This document shows positions 41,975 to 51,820 of a stretch of 54,664 bases of DNA, piece by piece. Each line of letters starts with the position of its first letter. Within the stretch, counting starts at the first letter, position 1. Source of the stretch: Candolleomyces eurysporus (taxonomy: Eukaryota; Basidiomycota; Agaricomycetes; Agaricales; Psathyrellaceae). The stretch is from the NCBI GenBank assembly GCA_027579435.1, contig JANBPK010000962.1, positions 1 to 54,664 of the forward strand, read 5' to 3'. A model generated the notes under the pieces. The model made no database searches, was not told where the DNA came from, and saw only the letters and a program-made list of their open reading frames with translations. Position numbers and translations under genes: made by a program.

Positions 41975-42712
41975 ATGCCTCCACGCCTCCCCGTGCTTCT
42001 AGGCATCCTCGCAGCACTCTCCAGTGCTGCCTTAGCCACCGACCACGGACATGACGACCCTACCACGCCTTCAACTACTGGGCACCGGCCTATGTCAGGC
42101 CACCTCCATGCCACGCTCGGTGACGCTGTTTGGTTTCAAGAGTGGGTTCCTCGAACCCGCGGCTCTCTAGCTGGGGCCTGCATCGGCCTCATGCTGCTCG
42201 GGATTTTAGAACGATGGTTAGCGGCGATACAGGCACTCTCAAGTGCTGATTCGATTCAGAGGTAGCAATGGAGAACTTATACCAGATGCGGACTCTGACC
42301 ACCCGTATTGAATCTGGAATCAAGGCTCCAGGATAGCGCGGTTGCTCGTTCCCATTCTCATGATGATTCGAACCTCGCCATGGAAAAACAATCATCACGA
42401 TCTGGGATGCAGAACTCGGATCCAGCATCTTTGTCTATTTTGAAGATGATGAGGATGCTCTTTATCATTCGACGCAACTCTTCAACCCGAGTTGCAAGTG
42501 GGATTTTGTATTCTATTCAAGCAACGGTCCGCATTGCCTTCATGCTCGTGGTCATGTACGTTCCCGTCCTAGTTCTGCATACTCGCACAACCTGACTGTG
42601 CTAATCGCTTAGGACATCTCAATTATTCTTTATTCTCGCCATCGTCATTGGAGCTGGAATCGGCGAAGCCCTGTTTGGCCGAATCAATTTTGCCCATGCT
42701 CCTGCACACTGA
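41975..42712 (+). CDS. Ctr-family copper transporter, 205 aa
   Basis: Exons 41975-42261, 42325-42555 and 42613-42712. Ctr proteins form trimers that import Cu(I) across the plasma or vacuolar membrane. A hydrophobic leader (LPVLLGILAALSSAALA) is followed by a His-rich segment (DHGHDD, PMSGHLHATLGD), a first membrane helix (GSLAGACIGLMLLGILERWL), a polar cytosolic loop with HSHDDSN, then the second helix with the diagnostic MxxxM (MLVVM, 169-173) and the third with GxxxG (VIGAGIGEALFGR, 186-190). The second intron splits the Met codon of MxxxM and its removal restores VVMTSQLFF. Length and topology are normal for fungal Ctr proteins. Same strand as, and 187 bp before, the dioxygenase gene. Confidence 0.9.
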
Positions 42713-42899
42713 GATAAAATACTAGTGGGCAAACGTGCTATTTTCGTATCAATTCAGTGTACTCGGTTCCGATTACCCTTACCAATCCAATGAACGGCTT
42801 CGAAACATCGTGGCCGAAGCATCCGAACAACAAACAAGAACAACTCTGGGTCTGAGTTCAGACGACTCAAGTTGTCATCGTTCCTTCCCTCTCCTAACC

Positions 42900-44452
42900 A
42901 TGGCAGCTCTGAGTGTCAGAACCCTCGACTTTGACAATTTTCTGCAAAGTCAAAATGAAGAGCTCAAGCGACTGACTGCAAAGGACATCCTCAAATCTTT
43001 CAAGACCATCGGGTTCGTCTGCTTGACAAACCATGGACTCCCCCAGGACAAGGTCAATAAGATGTTCGAATGGGTATTAGATTCCTCCCGTCGATGATCT
43101 CTTCACGCAGACTGATTCTTCATCTGAAAAAGTCGAAGAAATTCTTTTCGCTGCCCATGGAATCCAAGATGTTGGCTCCTCACCCTCCCTCGGGAACTCA
43201 TCATCGAGGTGCTTACCATACCTTAGTAAAGTTATCGACACTAACTAGACTCTTGTGCATTAGGATACTCTGCTCCAGGGATCGAGCAGGTCGCAAAGAG
43301 TGTGAATATCTCAGAAGGATCCGAATCTCTGCCTACGACGAGTGACATCAAGGAGAGCTTTGAGTGCGGCAAGGAGGATGACTCTCTGATGCCAAACATC
43401 TGGCTTCCAGAGGACGTTCTCCCAGGTTTTAGGGAAGTTTGCTTAGATTTTTATTGGGTGAGCTTACGCTGGGTTAATCCAAGCTAACGTTCTGATGCTA
43501 TTGGACAAGACGTGCTATGAGCTCGAGAAGCATATCCTTCGTGCACTGGCTATTGCATTCGACTTGGCTGAGGATTATTTCATGCCATTTCATCGAAAAG
43601 TCGACAATCAATTACGTCTACTGCACTATCCGTCGTAGGTCAAGTTGAAGGACTGAGAATCTTTGCCGTATGAATGACTTTCCATCCTTCCTTTCCAGTG
43701 TGTCGTATCAGCATGGGGAAGATTTATCTCGTATTGCCGCCCATACCGACTACGACACTTTCACGGTACGTAACACACGCGGTAGGTGATACTAGGGAAT
43801 TTTTGAGCCCACTCCTGGTTCTTTCTAGCTTCTGTTTCAAGACGATGTAGGGGGCCTCGAGGTGGAAGATCCGCATCGACCGGGAATCTTCGTTGTAAGA
43901 GCTCCACTCGTCGCCGAGATGTTTGATGGGCTGACCGCTCCACAAAGCCAATAGAACCGGTACCAAATGCGGTTGTGGTCAACGCTGGGGACTTCTTAGC
44001 TCGATGTGAGTTCGAGATATTTTCCTTTGAAAGCCTCGAGTCAGGCTCAGATGAATCGCTAGGGTCAAATGATATCATCAAGAGTACGGCGCATCGTGTA
44101 CGAGCACCTACGAACATTACTTCGAATGACAAACACCTGCCTGAACGCTATTCAATCCCCTACGTACGTCTTTTCTCCCTCTTTTGTCCTTGCGATAACT
44201 GAATAAATGGGATAGTTTTGTTCATGCGTGAGTCGACATGTCTGATTCCCCTGTGGGTGTCCAATTAGTTACATCATGGGAAGGATATTACCACCGTTGT
44301 GGACACGATCCCTGGTACTTGGAGCGTTGATAACCCCAAGAAATATGAACCAATATCGGTGAGTTCCCACTGGCACATAGATGAACCTGACTTACAGACC
44401 TTTGACTCAGGCAATGGACTATGTCATGAAGCGTCTGGCTGCAGCATACTGA
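42900..44452 (+). CDS. Fe(II)/2-oxoglutarate dioxygenase (isopenicillin N synthase-like), 334 aa
   Basis: Eleven exons: 42900-43073, 43133-43208, 43264-43457, 43510-43634, 43699-43765, 43829-43894, 43948-44005, 44063-44163, 44216-44227, 44269-44358 and 44411-44452; the ninth is only 12 nt. The N-terminal DIOX_N part has GFVCLTNHGLPQDKV and KKFFSLPMESKML. The double-stranded beta helix carries the iron ligands H205 and D207 (AAHTDYDTFT), H264 (STAHRVRAP) and the 2-oxoglutarate-binding R282xS284 (RYSIPY). All catalytic residues are present. Substrate cannot be told; relatives act in secondary metabolism or nucleobase catabolism. Exon joins were chosen because each restores a conserved block. 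Confidence 0.9.
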
Positions 44453-44623
44453 TTCAAGAGGCTCTCATATGAACAAGACTACCAGCGGGTTCGTATTTTG
44501 TAACACCAAAAACATCATTAATATAAAGGAACGACAGAATGTCCGATTAAATCGTGAACGAAGTCATAAGGATTGTCCAATCACAACGAAAAGGAAGAGA
44601 TGGGTAAGGATAAAGGGTCAAAC
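44453..44623. other. Convergent gap between dioxygenase and lysozyme genes
   Basis: 171 bp of shared 3' flank for two convergent genes; nothing else seen. Confidence 0.3.
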
Positions 44624-46157
44624 TTAGCAAACTGGATGCGCAACCGCACTCGAGGGAGTCTGGAATAATGCAACCTCAGCCGCCCTCCTCCTCGACAACC
44701 CTCTGAAGACTCTCCCTCCAGCCCTGTTGAACTTGGGCAACTCCTGCGCGGCAACCGTGTTCGGGTTCTCTCCAGCATTCAACCTCCTCAAGAGTGTACT
44801 CTTCTTCACAGTTCCACATCCGACGTTAAACGCCCACGATGTCAACGCACCGAACTGGTTGTCGTTGAGAGTAACCCTGTTGTTGATTAGGCGGTCGAGA
44901 CACGACGTGAAGCGTTTGGCATCGTTTTGGAGAAGCGAAGCGGCGTTTTCTTCGCTGAGAGGGAATGGGAAGGAGACCTCTGAGCAACGTCGGCGTTGGC
45001 AGAGATGACCAAAACCGACGGTTGGGAGGCCAATAGGATCCGGCTTGGGGCTGGGCTCAAATCCCTCGAACTGCTTGATGAGGTTAACAGTAGCTCCGTT
45101 CAGAGTCAGAGCGTTGGGAGAGCAGGTTTGACCACCGTTTGATGGCGGTGGAGGTGCTTGGGAGACGGGGGCAGCCTGAGTGGTGGTCGGGGCAGGAGCG
45201 GATGACGATGGAGCGGGAGTGGGAGAGGGAGAAGGAGCGGGAGAAGGTGTAGGTGTACCAGGGGCAGGGGCAGGGGCANGCAANCTGCGCCAGCGGCAGC
45301 GCCTCCAGCAACGGCACCAGCGGCAGCGCCNTCCAGCAAGCGGCATCAGCGGCAGCGCCTCCAGCAACGGCACCAGCAGCTGCGCCTCCAGCGGCGGCAC
45401 CAGCTTTGGTAGAACCTCCGCTGAGAACCGAACCGACTACCTCGCCAATCTTTGCTGGAACCTTTCCGTCCTTGTTCAGAATGGCACCGACAGCCTCGCC
45501 AATCTTTGGACCAGCCGTACCGTCCTTGTTCAAGACGGCTCCAACAGCGTCGCCAACCTTGTCGATCTTGCTCCCTTCACCGAAGATGGCACCTGTGACT
45601 TTACCAATCTTGTCACCAGTGCTGCTGTCCTTGTCGAGGACAGCTCCAAGAACGTTTCCGATCTTCTGACCAGTCTCATCCTTGGAGTTCGACAGAACGG
45701 CACCGACAGCTGAACCGATCTTCGTGCCAGCGTCTTTGTCCTTGTTCAGAATTGCACCGACGGCCTCGCCAATCTTGCCTCCGCCCTTGGACTCGCCGAT
45801 GACGGCGCCAACGACTTCACCAATTTTGGTACCGGTGCTCTTGTCTTTGTTGAGGACGGTGCCGACGATATCGCCAATTTTTCCTAGACCTGAGGAGCCT
45901 GAGGACTTGGAGCCTCCGAAGATACCACCGATGATGTCTCCGAAGCTTGAGCCGCCTCCACCACCACCACCTCCAAACAAGGAGCCGATGCTGTCAAAGA
46001 AGCCACGTTCGGCGACTACGAAATTGTATCGGTCAGCAGTGGAGTCCGATACGAATGAGGCCTACGTACTGTCAGAGGGATTTGGTTGACGAGCGACGTG
46101 AATGGGAGAGGCCTGGACTGCCAAAGCAGCGACGAGGATATAAGCAATAGGCTTCAT
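44624..46157 (-). CDS. Secreted GH24 (T4-type) lysozyme with an N-terminal KIG repeat region
   Basis: Exons 46157-46070 and 46015-44624. A signal peptide (MKPIAYILVAALAVQASP) is followed by a Gly run and about seven 28-residue repeats of the type KIGEAVGAILNKDKDAGT. A Gly/Ala-rich stretch and a Pro/Ser/Thr linker (GTPTPSPAPSPSPTPAPS) come next, then a GH24 domain: NLIKQFEGFEPSPKP with the catalytic Glu, PTVGFGHLC, TLNDNQFGALTSWAFNVGCG and FRGLSRRRAAEVALF. GH24 enzymes cleave the peptidoglycan MurNAc-GlcNAc bond, so the likely target is bacterial cell wall. N bases at about 45279-45331 throw the linker into three frames; this looks like sequencing error, not decay, since both flanks are intact. 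Confidence 0.85.
45287..45400 (-). repeat. Gly/Ala-coding minisatellite in the lysozyme linker
   Basis: Repeated ccagcaacggcaccagcggcagcgcct units code for GAAAGAVAGGAAA. The N calls within it probably arise from the repeat itself. Confidence 0.6.
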
Positions 46158-47142
46158 AATGTGTGTGCGTGGGCGTAAACGAAAGAATGAAAAATGAGTG
46201 AATGCGGTATGCACGAGGTCACACCGAGTGGATAACGACGCCTCGTCAACGAGGAAAGATCACCTCTTCAACAAGGAGAGGCGAAAGGGATGCGAGAGAA
46301 ACGAAACGGAAAACAACTGTGATTCTCTTCGAAGAACCAAGCCCAGTATTTATGTGGTGCCATTACTGACAGAGGTTGACTCGATGTCAATGGTATCCAG
46401 GAATTCGACACTGGGCGGGAGGTCTACGACGTGCGTTTTCACAGCACACCGACGGACTTGCGGCTTCTCTGTCAAACCGATGAGTCCAGAGGTCACTCGC
46501 ACGAGTATGCTGATAGAAATCGATTCCAGGTCAAGTTCCCCCACCGATATCTAGTACCGTTCGTAAGGCAACATACAGCGTCCCAAAGAATCTTGGCTGC
46601 ACCCTCAAGAAAAGGTGGAGGTGCTTGCAGTAGGATGCATAGATGTAAGCGATTGCAGTTCAAGAGGATCAGCGAGATTTTCTTGAACAAACCGCCATTG
46701 AAGCATTCAGTGGTTATCTGCTTGCACACGATGGAGAATCTTCTTTTTGATATCTGTCGATTTCTTGACTGTTCGCTATGTCACAGACGAGATTTTCCGA
46801 GGCTCGAGGATCTTGTTCCCAAAGTAACCGCGACTGAGCTAGTGATCGTTGTTACAGTATTCAGGTCGTGAGCACGATGCCATTGACGCTGCTCGGGTTT
46901 GCATGTCGAATTCACGTATAAGTGCGAGCACAAGAGGCGGTGCGCGTGAGACCGAAAGACATCATTTCGGAGTTTGCTTCGGAGTTACATTCCTGTCATC
47001 TGTGAGTGAGTAGAAGGACCCCCTGGCCAATTGCCGGCCTCTTCCTCCAAAAACGATGCTACTAAAAGTCTACTAAAGTTAATCTCCATGAAGAAGATAG
47101 AAGGTGGAGTCTAGCAGGTACGGGCACGCGGGAAAAATATAA
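46158..47142. other. Lysozyme upstream region and spacer to the tRNA
   Basis: 985 bp. The minus-strand leader before the lysozyme ATG is pyrimidine-rich, and CATAAATA (46350-46357 on the complement) about 195 bp upstream could be its TATA box. No other gene supported; frames at 46431-46871 look random. Confidence 0.4.
47133..47137 (-). terminator. RNA polymerase III T-run terminator of tRNA-Arg
   Basis: Five A on the plus strand, reading TTTTT on the tRNA strand, a few bases after the mature 3' end. Confidence 0.6.
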
Positions 47143-47214
47143 TGACCGACGCAGGGGTCGAACCTGCAATCTCCTGATTCGTAGTCAGACGCGATGCCAT
47201 TTCGCCAGACGGCC
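47143..47214 (-). tRNA. tRNA-Arg (anticodon ACG)
   Basis: Folds into a cloverleaf of 72 nt. Acceptor GGCCGTC pairs with GTCGGTC with one G-U pair and one U-U mismatch (6-67). The D arm is GCGA-AATGGCA-TCGC, the anticodon arm TCTGA-CTACGAA-TCAGG with anticodon ACG, variable loop AGATT, and the T arm GCAGG-TTCGACC-CCTGC. ACG, read with A34 deaminated to inosine, decodes CGU/CGC/CGA Arg. No intron. CCA is not encoded, as expected for a nuclear gene. The acceptor mismatch makes it a slightly weak copy, but all invariant bases are present. Confidence 0.88.
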
Positions 47215-47386
47215 GCTATGAGTTTGGCGACGTCAATGCACTATCTCGTCGCCCAATTCCTTGTCACTACATAGATGTAATAATACAAGCAGAGCCTCAC
47301 AGAAAGGCGACAAGAGGAGTGCCAGCATCCATAGGGGTAACAATACATCATATTGTACACAAGTACGAACGTCCGGATTGCGGACC

Positions 47387-49876
47387 TCACAACATCCGAC
47401 TCGCCTCCTCACTCCCACCCATTGTCATCCTCCTCAAAACAACGTTCCGGCTCAATGTCGAGAAGTCGCTCCCCAAGAAGACCTCAGCCTTCTCAGCCAG
47501 CGCCATATCCACAGCAATATTGACACCCTCCACATGGTTCCTGTCATTCGACGCAATACTGCGTTTGATGCGTGCGTCAGGATCGATGACCTCCCAGCCA
47601 TCATTAGCTAAGGCCGAGGAGAGTCGCGAGAGGAAGGATGGGCAGCGGTCGGATAGGATGATCACTTTGGTGAGGGAGCGTGTCCAATCGGCTCGAACTT
47701 CTTTGGCACGTTGGACAACCTGCTCGATACTCGGTCGACGACAGTGGACTTTCCCGATGGCTTGAGAGCGTCCCTCGTCTTCCACATCATCATTGAGAGA
47801 CCTGAGCTCGAGTTCGCGGTCTAAGTCGTCGTCGATTCCAGACACTTCTTCGTCTTGGTGAACGCTAGCTGCTGCAATCGCTTTCAACGTCGACATCCTC
47901 CTCGATCCACTGCCCCACCACATCCATTTCCTCTTCGGCGCCGAGAAGTTCACAATCGGTCTCACAACCTCTACCGGTATTTCTTCGACGTTCGAGGAAG
48001 GGGACTCCAGCTCCTCGCTCGGGATAACGAAAACCTCCTCAGAGTGACTATCCCACTTCACGCCCCCTCTCCCTCTCCCGAAATCGAAATCCTCCTTCTG
48101 AATCCTCACTCCACCCGACCTCTGCTTCTCCTTTGGAATTTCATCATCGTCTACATTGGTGGACGAATCAGAGGATGAGGATGTTTGGTGAGGGATGGAC
48201 GATCCACCGGCGTATCGGGCTCTGGTTGATGGGATTTTCGTCACTGCAGAAGACGATGCTGCCGCCGTGTTCGCTCCAATGTCTGCACTGCTTAGCCTCT
48301 GCCCAGCTCTACCAGCCCAGTACCACCATCGTCTCTCCAGTCGACTATCGTCTCGTTCCTCCTCGATGAGGAGAGCANTTCCTTTTGCTCCCGCGTTTCC
48401 GACGAGGTATTCTCGGGCGTTTTGCTGGGTTTGCATGATGGCCTCTGTGAGCCGGGCGTCCGCAGTGTTGAGCGTTGGCATCCCGTGTTAGGTCGATAAC
48501 GAGAAGGCCAGGGAGAGCTTCCGTGAATGGCAAAGAGCTGGATGTGCTGGGAGACGACAGTTTCAGAGCACCGACGACCCGTTCAGCCAAGCTTTCGACA
48601 ACTCTAGACCACGAGAAGTGTTTTACGACTGGCGAGTTGAGGAGCTCTTGTACTAAAGGCTGAGTGTGGTGCTCGAACTTGAAATGGCTGTTAAAGAAAC
48701 GTCAAATTTTATCTTGGGATAAAAGGAAGGACGTTGAACTCACTCATGACCGAACAGCCTCTTCTCGTTGGCATCACCCTCCACAATTTCAACACACCGC
48801 TTCCCTTTGCCGGCGGTCTTGATTCGGTCGACCCACCACTGCATCTGCAAAATGCCACAACTCAGAAAGGAATCTAAGAAGTATAGTTGGGAGCAAGCTC
48901 ACCTGGGATGCACCGTCAGAGAAAGTCGGAGCATCATTCACCGAAAGGACGATACGGTGTTGGGCGGATAGGCTCGAGGGGCAGATGTACTCGTAATAAT
49001 CTGCTGAAATCGATAGATGCAACTGAATAATTTGTCAGTTTGACTTGGATAGGAGCAGACGGTACAAACATACGGGTTGAAGAGTCGTCGCATCAGAAGA
49101 AACATTGGCGCCTGCAATAAACCCAGAAACGACCGCATTGAAGGGGATTCGGGATGGGCGGAGGTGGAAGCCATCCAGGGTGTAAGGGAAGGGCGACCGA
49201 GACTTGAGGTAGTCTTCGAAGACATACGACCTATTTGAAAGATGGGCCAGATGCGCTACAAGCAACCTATTCGAACGTTAGAATGGGCCTAAGACGGAAG
49301 TAACGGGACGACGTACGCTTCCTCCAGGCCATTGCTGAACCCATGCCCCCACAACTGGCCAGGAACCCTCAAATACCCTCCCCCAGCTTGTTCCTCCCAC
49401 TTGACCCGCTTTCCATGACAGCCTTTCTCCACCAACTCCCCCGTGGACGGATCGACGTGGACCTCATCCCACCGATGCTGGGGTAATTCTCGTTCGAATT
49501 GGCTTATATCTGCGAACGAATTGGGCAGGCCACTCCACCACATGATAGAGCATGTAAAAAAAGCAAGAGGTGTCGCTAGAAGCAAGACGAAGAAGCGAAA
49601 TGCCCGTGTGTGTGGCAGCCTTCGTCCCGGGGTGTAATAGGGAGCTGGGTCCGACTTGGACAACGTAGCCGTTTGTGGTGTGTTTGAACCCCATCGAGAC
49701 AGAGTTCTTTGAAGGAAGAAGGACCAGGAGTTCTTCAAGTAAGAAATTTCGAGCCTGCTTCGACATCCTGTGGGTGAACTGAAAGTTGTTGACTTGGGCG
49801 TTGACGACGACCCAGCTTTAACCCCATCACGGTCGTGGAGCGGTCTGAGGGGTAACAAGGGCCCATTCGACGACAT
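47387..49876 (-). CDS. Type II membrane O-fucosyltransferase-like protein
   Basis: Exons 49876-49317, 49266-49074, 49022-48903, 48844-48744 and 48687-47387. A 90-residue cytosolic tail (MSSNGPLLPLRPLHD) and a single membrane helix (FRFFVLLLATPLAFFTCSIM, about 93-114) suggest a Golgi type II enzyme. The lumenal part has family landmarks: GQLWGHGFSNGLEEALLVAH (the sugar-nucleotide loop), NRSYVFEDY, SRIPFNAVVSGF, RCVEIVEG, then IDLTRDANAQHC where relatives have RRGDFxxHC, and finally VDMALAEKAEVFLGSDFSTL followed by SRNVVLRRM. The frame shifts near 48480, just after the altered RGD-like motif, and no intron fits. Either an indel error or inactivation is possible. A long Ser/Asp/Arg insert follows. 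An in-frame ATG at 50059 would extend the N-terminus by 61 residues. Confidence 0.7.
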
Positions 49877-50349
49877 TTGGCTTGTCTCTTTCTCGTGAAG
49901 CCACGAGGCCCCAGCCCTGTTGAGGTATGGCGAGGGAGCTTGACCGTCGAGTGTGGTATCGTATGAGGTGAGTGAGAAATGATAGAGGCGCTTGAACGCC
50001 GCAATGCGACCGATCAAAATTGACACAGCCGCATGATTAGCTTCATTTCCTCCAGTCATCTCGAATTACAGGGTCGTCTCAGACTTAGGATCTGAGCTTG
50101 TTTGATCTATGTAAACAAGCCCGGTTGTCTTTATCCCAAACTCCCGGCTCACTACCTACCGCACCCATCCTCTTCCACAAATTGAGGCCAAAGGATATAA
50201 CAACGACTCAAATTCATCGATTATTATCAGCGGCGAGCTACTACTACTATGAGAGAAAGTATAATCATGGAAGAGCTGAAGAAGAAATAAACAGCAGTAT
50301 GTAANAAAAAGAGCGCTTGTGGTCTTTGGAAGCGCTGTTCGATAGCTGT
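49877..50349. other. Upstream of the fucosyltransferase-like gene; left copy of a local duplication
   Basis: 50150-50280 resembles 51050-51170 (for example aattcatcga, then cagcg-cgagctac). No gene called here. Confidence 0.4.
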
Positions 50350-50607
50350 CTATCCGCGGTTCTTCTTGTGGCCAACAGCGCCGGGATCCCCCTGGATGGG
50401 TTGTGGATTCGCGGTCCCATTGCCAGCGCCGGGATTATTCTGTCCAACGTTCGGAGGCGCCGGTTGTCCTACACCCTGCACAGCAGCCGCCATGCCCACT
50501 ACAGGCGGGTGTTGAGGCTGAAGATTGTTACCAGGAGGCGGCCCTAACCAAAGCCCATTGGCAAGGGCCGCGTGGTTGATGTTNCCATGTCCGAGCAAAA
50601 AGCTCAT
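50350..50607 (-). CDS. Small Pro/Gly/Gln/Asn-rich protein, 85 aa, copy A
   Basis: ATG 50607 (MSFLLGHxNINHAALANGLW) to stop 50350. The body is a Pro/Gly/Asn-rich low-complexity chain (LGPPPGNNLQPQHPPVVG, then QPAPPNVGQNNPGAGNGTAN) with a basic end (GHKKNRG). No signal peptide. A TATAAA box lies 104-109 bp upstream with a pyrimidine/AC-rich leader, as for an expressed gene. A similar small protein occurs 1.2 kb away (51554-51820). Function unknown. Confidence 0.5.
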   Translation of the reverse strand: MSFLLGHXNINHAALANGLWLGPPPGNNLQPQHPPVVGMAAAVQGVGQPAPPNVGQNNPGAGNGTANPQPIQGDPGAVGHKKNRG

Positions 50608-50710
50608 TAGGAAAAAGTGAGGTGTGTGTTTCGGGTGTGCTCTGTAGTGCAAATGTACGGAGATAGGATGAAGTCGCTGGTGAGGAGCTCTTCGCTCGAC
50701 TTTGCTTGCT

Positions 50711-50716
50711 TTTATA
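50711..50716 (-). promoter_or_regulatory. TATA box of small protein copy A
   Basis: TATAAA on the minus strand about 105 bp before the ATG, followed by an AC/CT-rich leader. Position fits a fungal promoter with a 60-80 nt leader. Confidence 0.5.
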
Positions 50717-51170
50717 CTTCAACCCNAGACCTCTACAATTAAGGCTCAAGGTGGTTCTTAGTGCTGTACGAAATATTCGAGAACAAACCATCNNTTGCCG
50801 TTCTTTCCGACNCCATATCCATAAATGCTAAANTTTTCCAGAGTATGACTTTTGCTATGCTCGATGCAAAGCAATCCCCGAGTCCGATGTCCCGCATGAT
50901 TGCTCATTTCCTCCNAGTCATTTCAGATTCNAATTCAACGCTACAGCCGCACTCCAGACCAGTCACNTGTGGACNTTGCGGGATGCGTTCGGAATCTNCC
51001 GACGTCTCACTGAATGAACAATCCTTGTTAATTCAGTTCACAGCTCGGTATTTTTCCACCTCTCTCTTCTTCCATAAGCCAAGGCGAGNGCGNGGGTCCC
51101 GATGTAGAACCAAGTTANTAAANATTCATCGACTNCCAGCGACGAGCTACCACGAATGGAATGAATCTTA
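50717..51170. other. Spacer between the duplicated small genes
   Basis: N-containing. No coding sequence supported. The right end resembles 50150-50280. Confidence 0.35.
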
Positions 51171-51272
51171 CATAAATATTGATACGTACAATGGTAGTGC
51201 CTGAGTCAGATTTGAAGTTCGACGACACGTACAATGTCCAACAAGCAATAACGACAGAGNCTTGGAAGAACT
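51171..51272. repeat. 102-bp direct repeat, unit 1
   Basis: Begins cataaatattgatacgtac and ends near cttggaagaact. About 90 percent identical by eye to unit 2 starting at 51294. Confidence 0.85.
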
Positions 51273-51293
51273 CCACTAATGANATAAAATATA

Positions 51294-51394
51294 CATAAAT
51301 ATTNATACATACAATGNTANTGCTTGAGTCAGATTTGAAGTTCGACGACACGTANGATATCCAGCAAGTAATAACGATAGTGCCTTGGAAGAAC
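51294..51394. repeat. 102-bp direct repeat, unit 2
   Basis: Same order of blocks as unit 1 (gagtcagatttgaagttcg, acgacacgta, ataacga, cttggaagaact), period 123 bp. The units lie in the 3' flank of small protein copy B. No tRNA or coding content. Confidence 0.85.
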
Positions 51395-51553
51395 TGAGAA
51401 AAGAAAGAGGAGAAGTGATGNNATACAACCCAATANCATAAAATTGAAAGCACANGAAGTGAAAGTCAGCNGGCGACGAATAATCGCATCTTCCACCAAN
51501 NAATGATGACCCGACTGTACCAGACAAACGGTAGTGTTGATCTCTGCCTGGAA
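51395..51553. other. 3' flank of small protein copy B
   Basis: Non-coding, N-containing. Confidence 0.3.
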
Positions 51554-51820
51554 TTANCTCCTCGTCGCGGGGTTTTGGCCTTGCGGCCTCTGCTGAGGAT
51601 GNCGTCCCCACTGAGGNTGACTAGGTGGCTGCTGAGGATTNAGTGGTAGGCCCTGGGGAGCAGGATTTGGAGCANCGNCATTNCCAGCGTTTGCTCCCCC
51701 TCCAGGAGGAACGATAGGTGCCTGGCCCGGGACAGGAGGGACAAACTGTCCTTGAACTATATTCTGCCACGGGATACCGTTTCCATGGTTGAGTTGGTTG
51801 AGCTGCTGGTTGTTCCACAT
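51554..51820 (-). CDS. Small Pro/Gly/Gln-rich protein, 88 aa, copy B
   Basis: ATG 51820 (MWNNQQLNQLNHGNGIPWQN) to stop 51554. Pro/Gln/Gly/Asn make up most of the chain (FVPPVPGQAPIVPPGGGANA, then NPQQPPSxPQW and RPQGQNPATR). Size, composition, orientation and leader type match copy A, although the primary sequences differ. Five codons contain N. A weak TTTAAAGG lies about 95 bp upstream. Likely a diverged duplicate; function unknown. Confidence 0.45.
   Translation of the reverse strand: MWNNQQLNQLNHGNGIPWQNIVQGQFVPPVPGQAPIVPPGGGANAXNXXAPNPAPQGLPXNPQQPPSXPQWGXHPQQRPQGQNPATRX

Noticed and set aside
45180..46089. Plus-strand frames of 135-177 codons opposite the lysozyme repeats
   Set aside because: Mirror of the repeat-coding exon; no independent signal.
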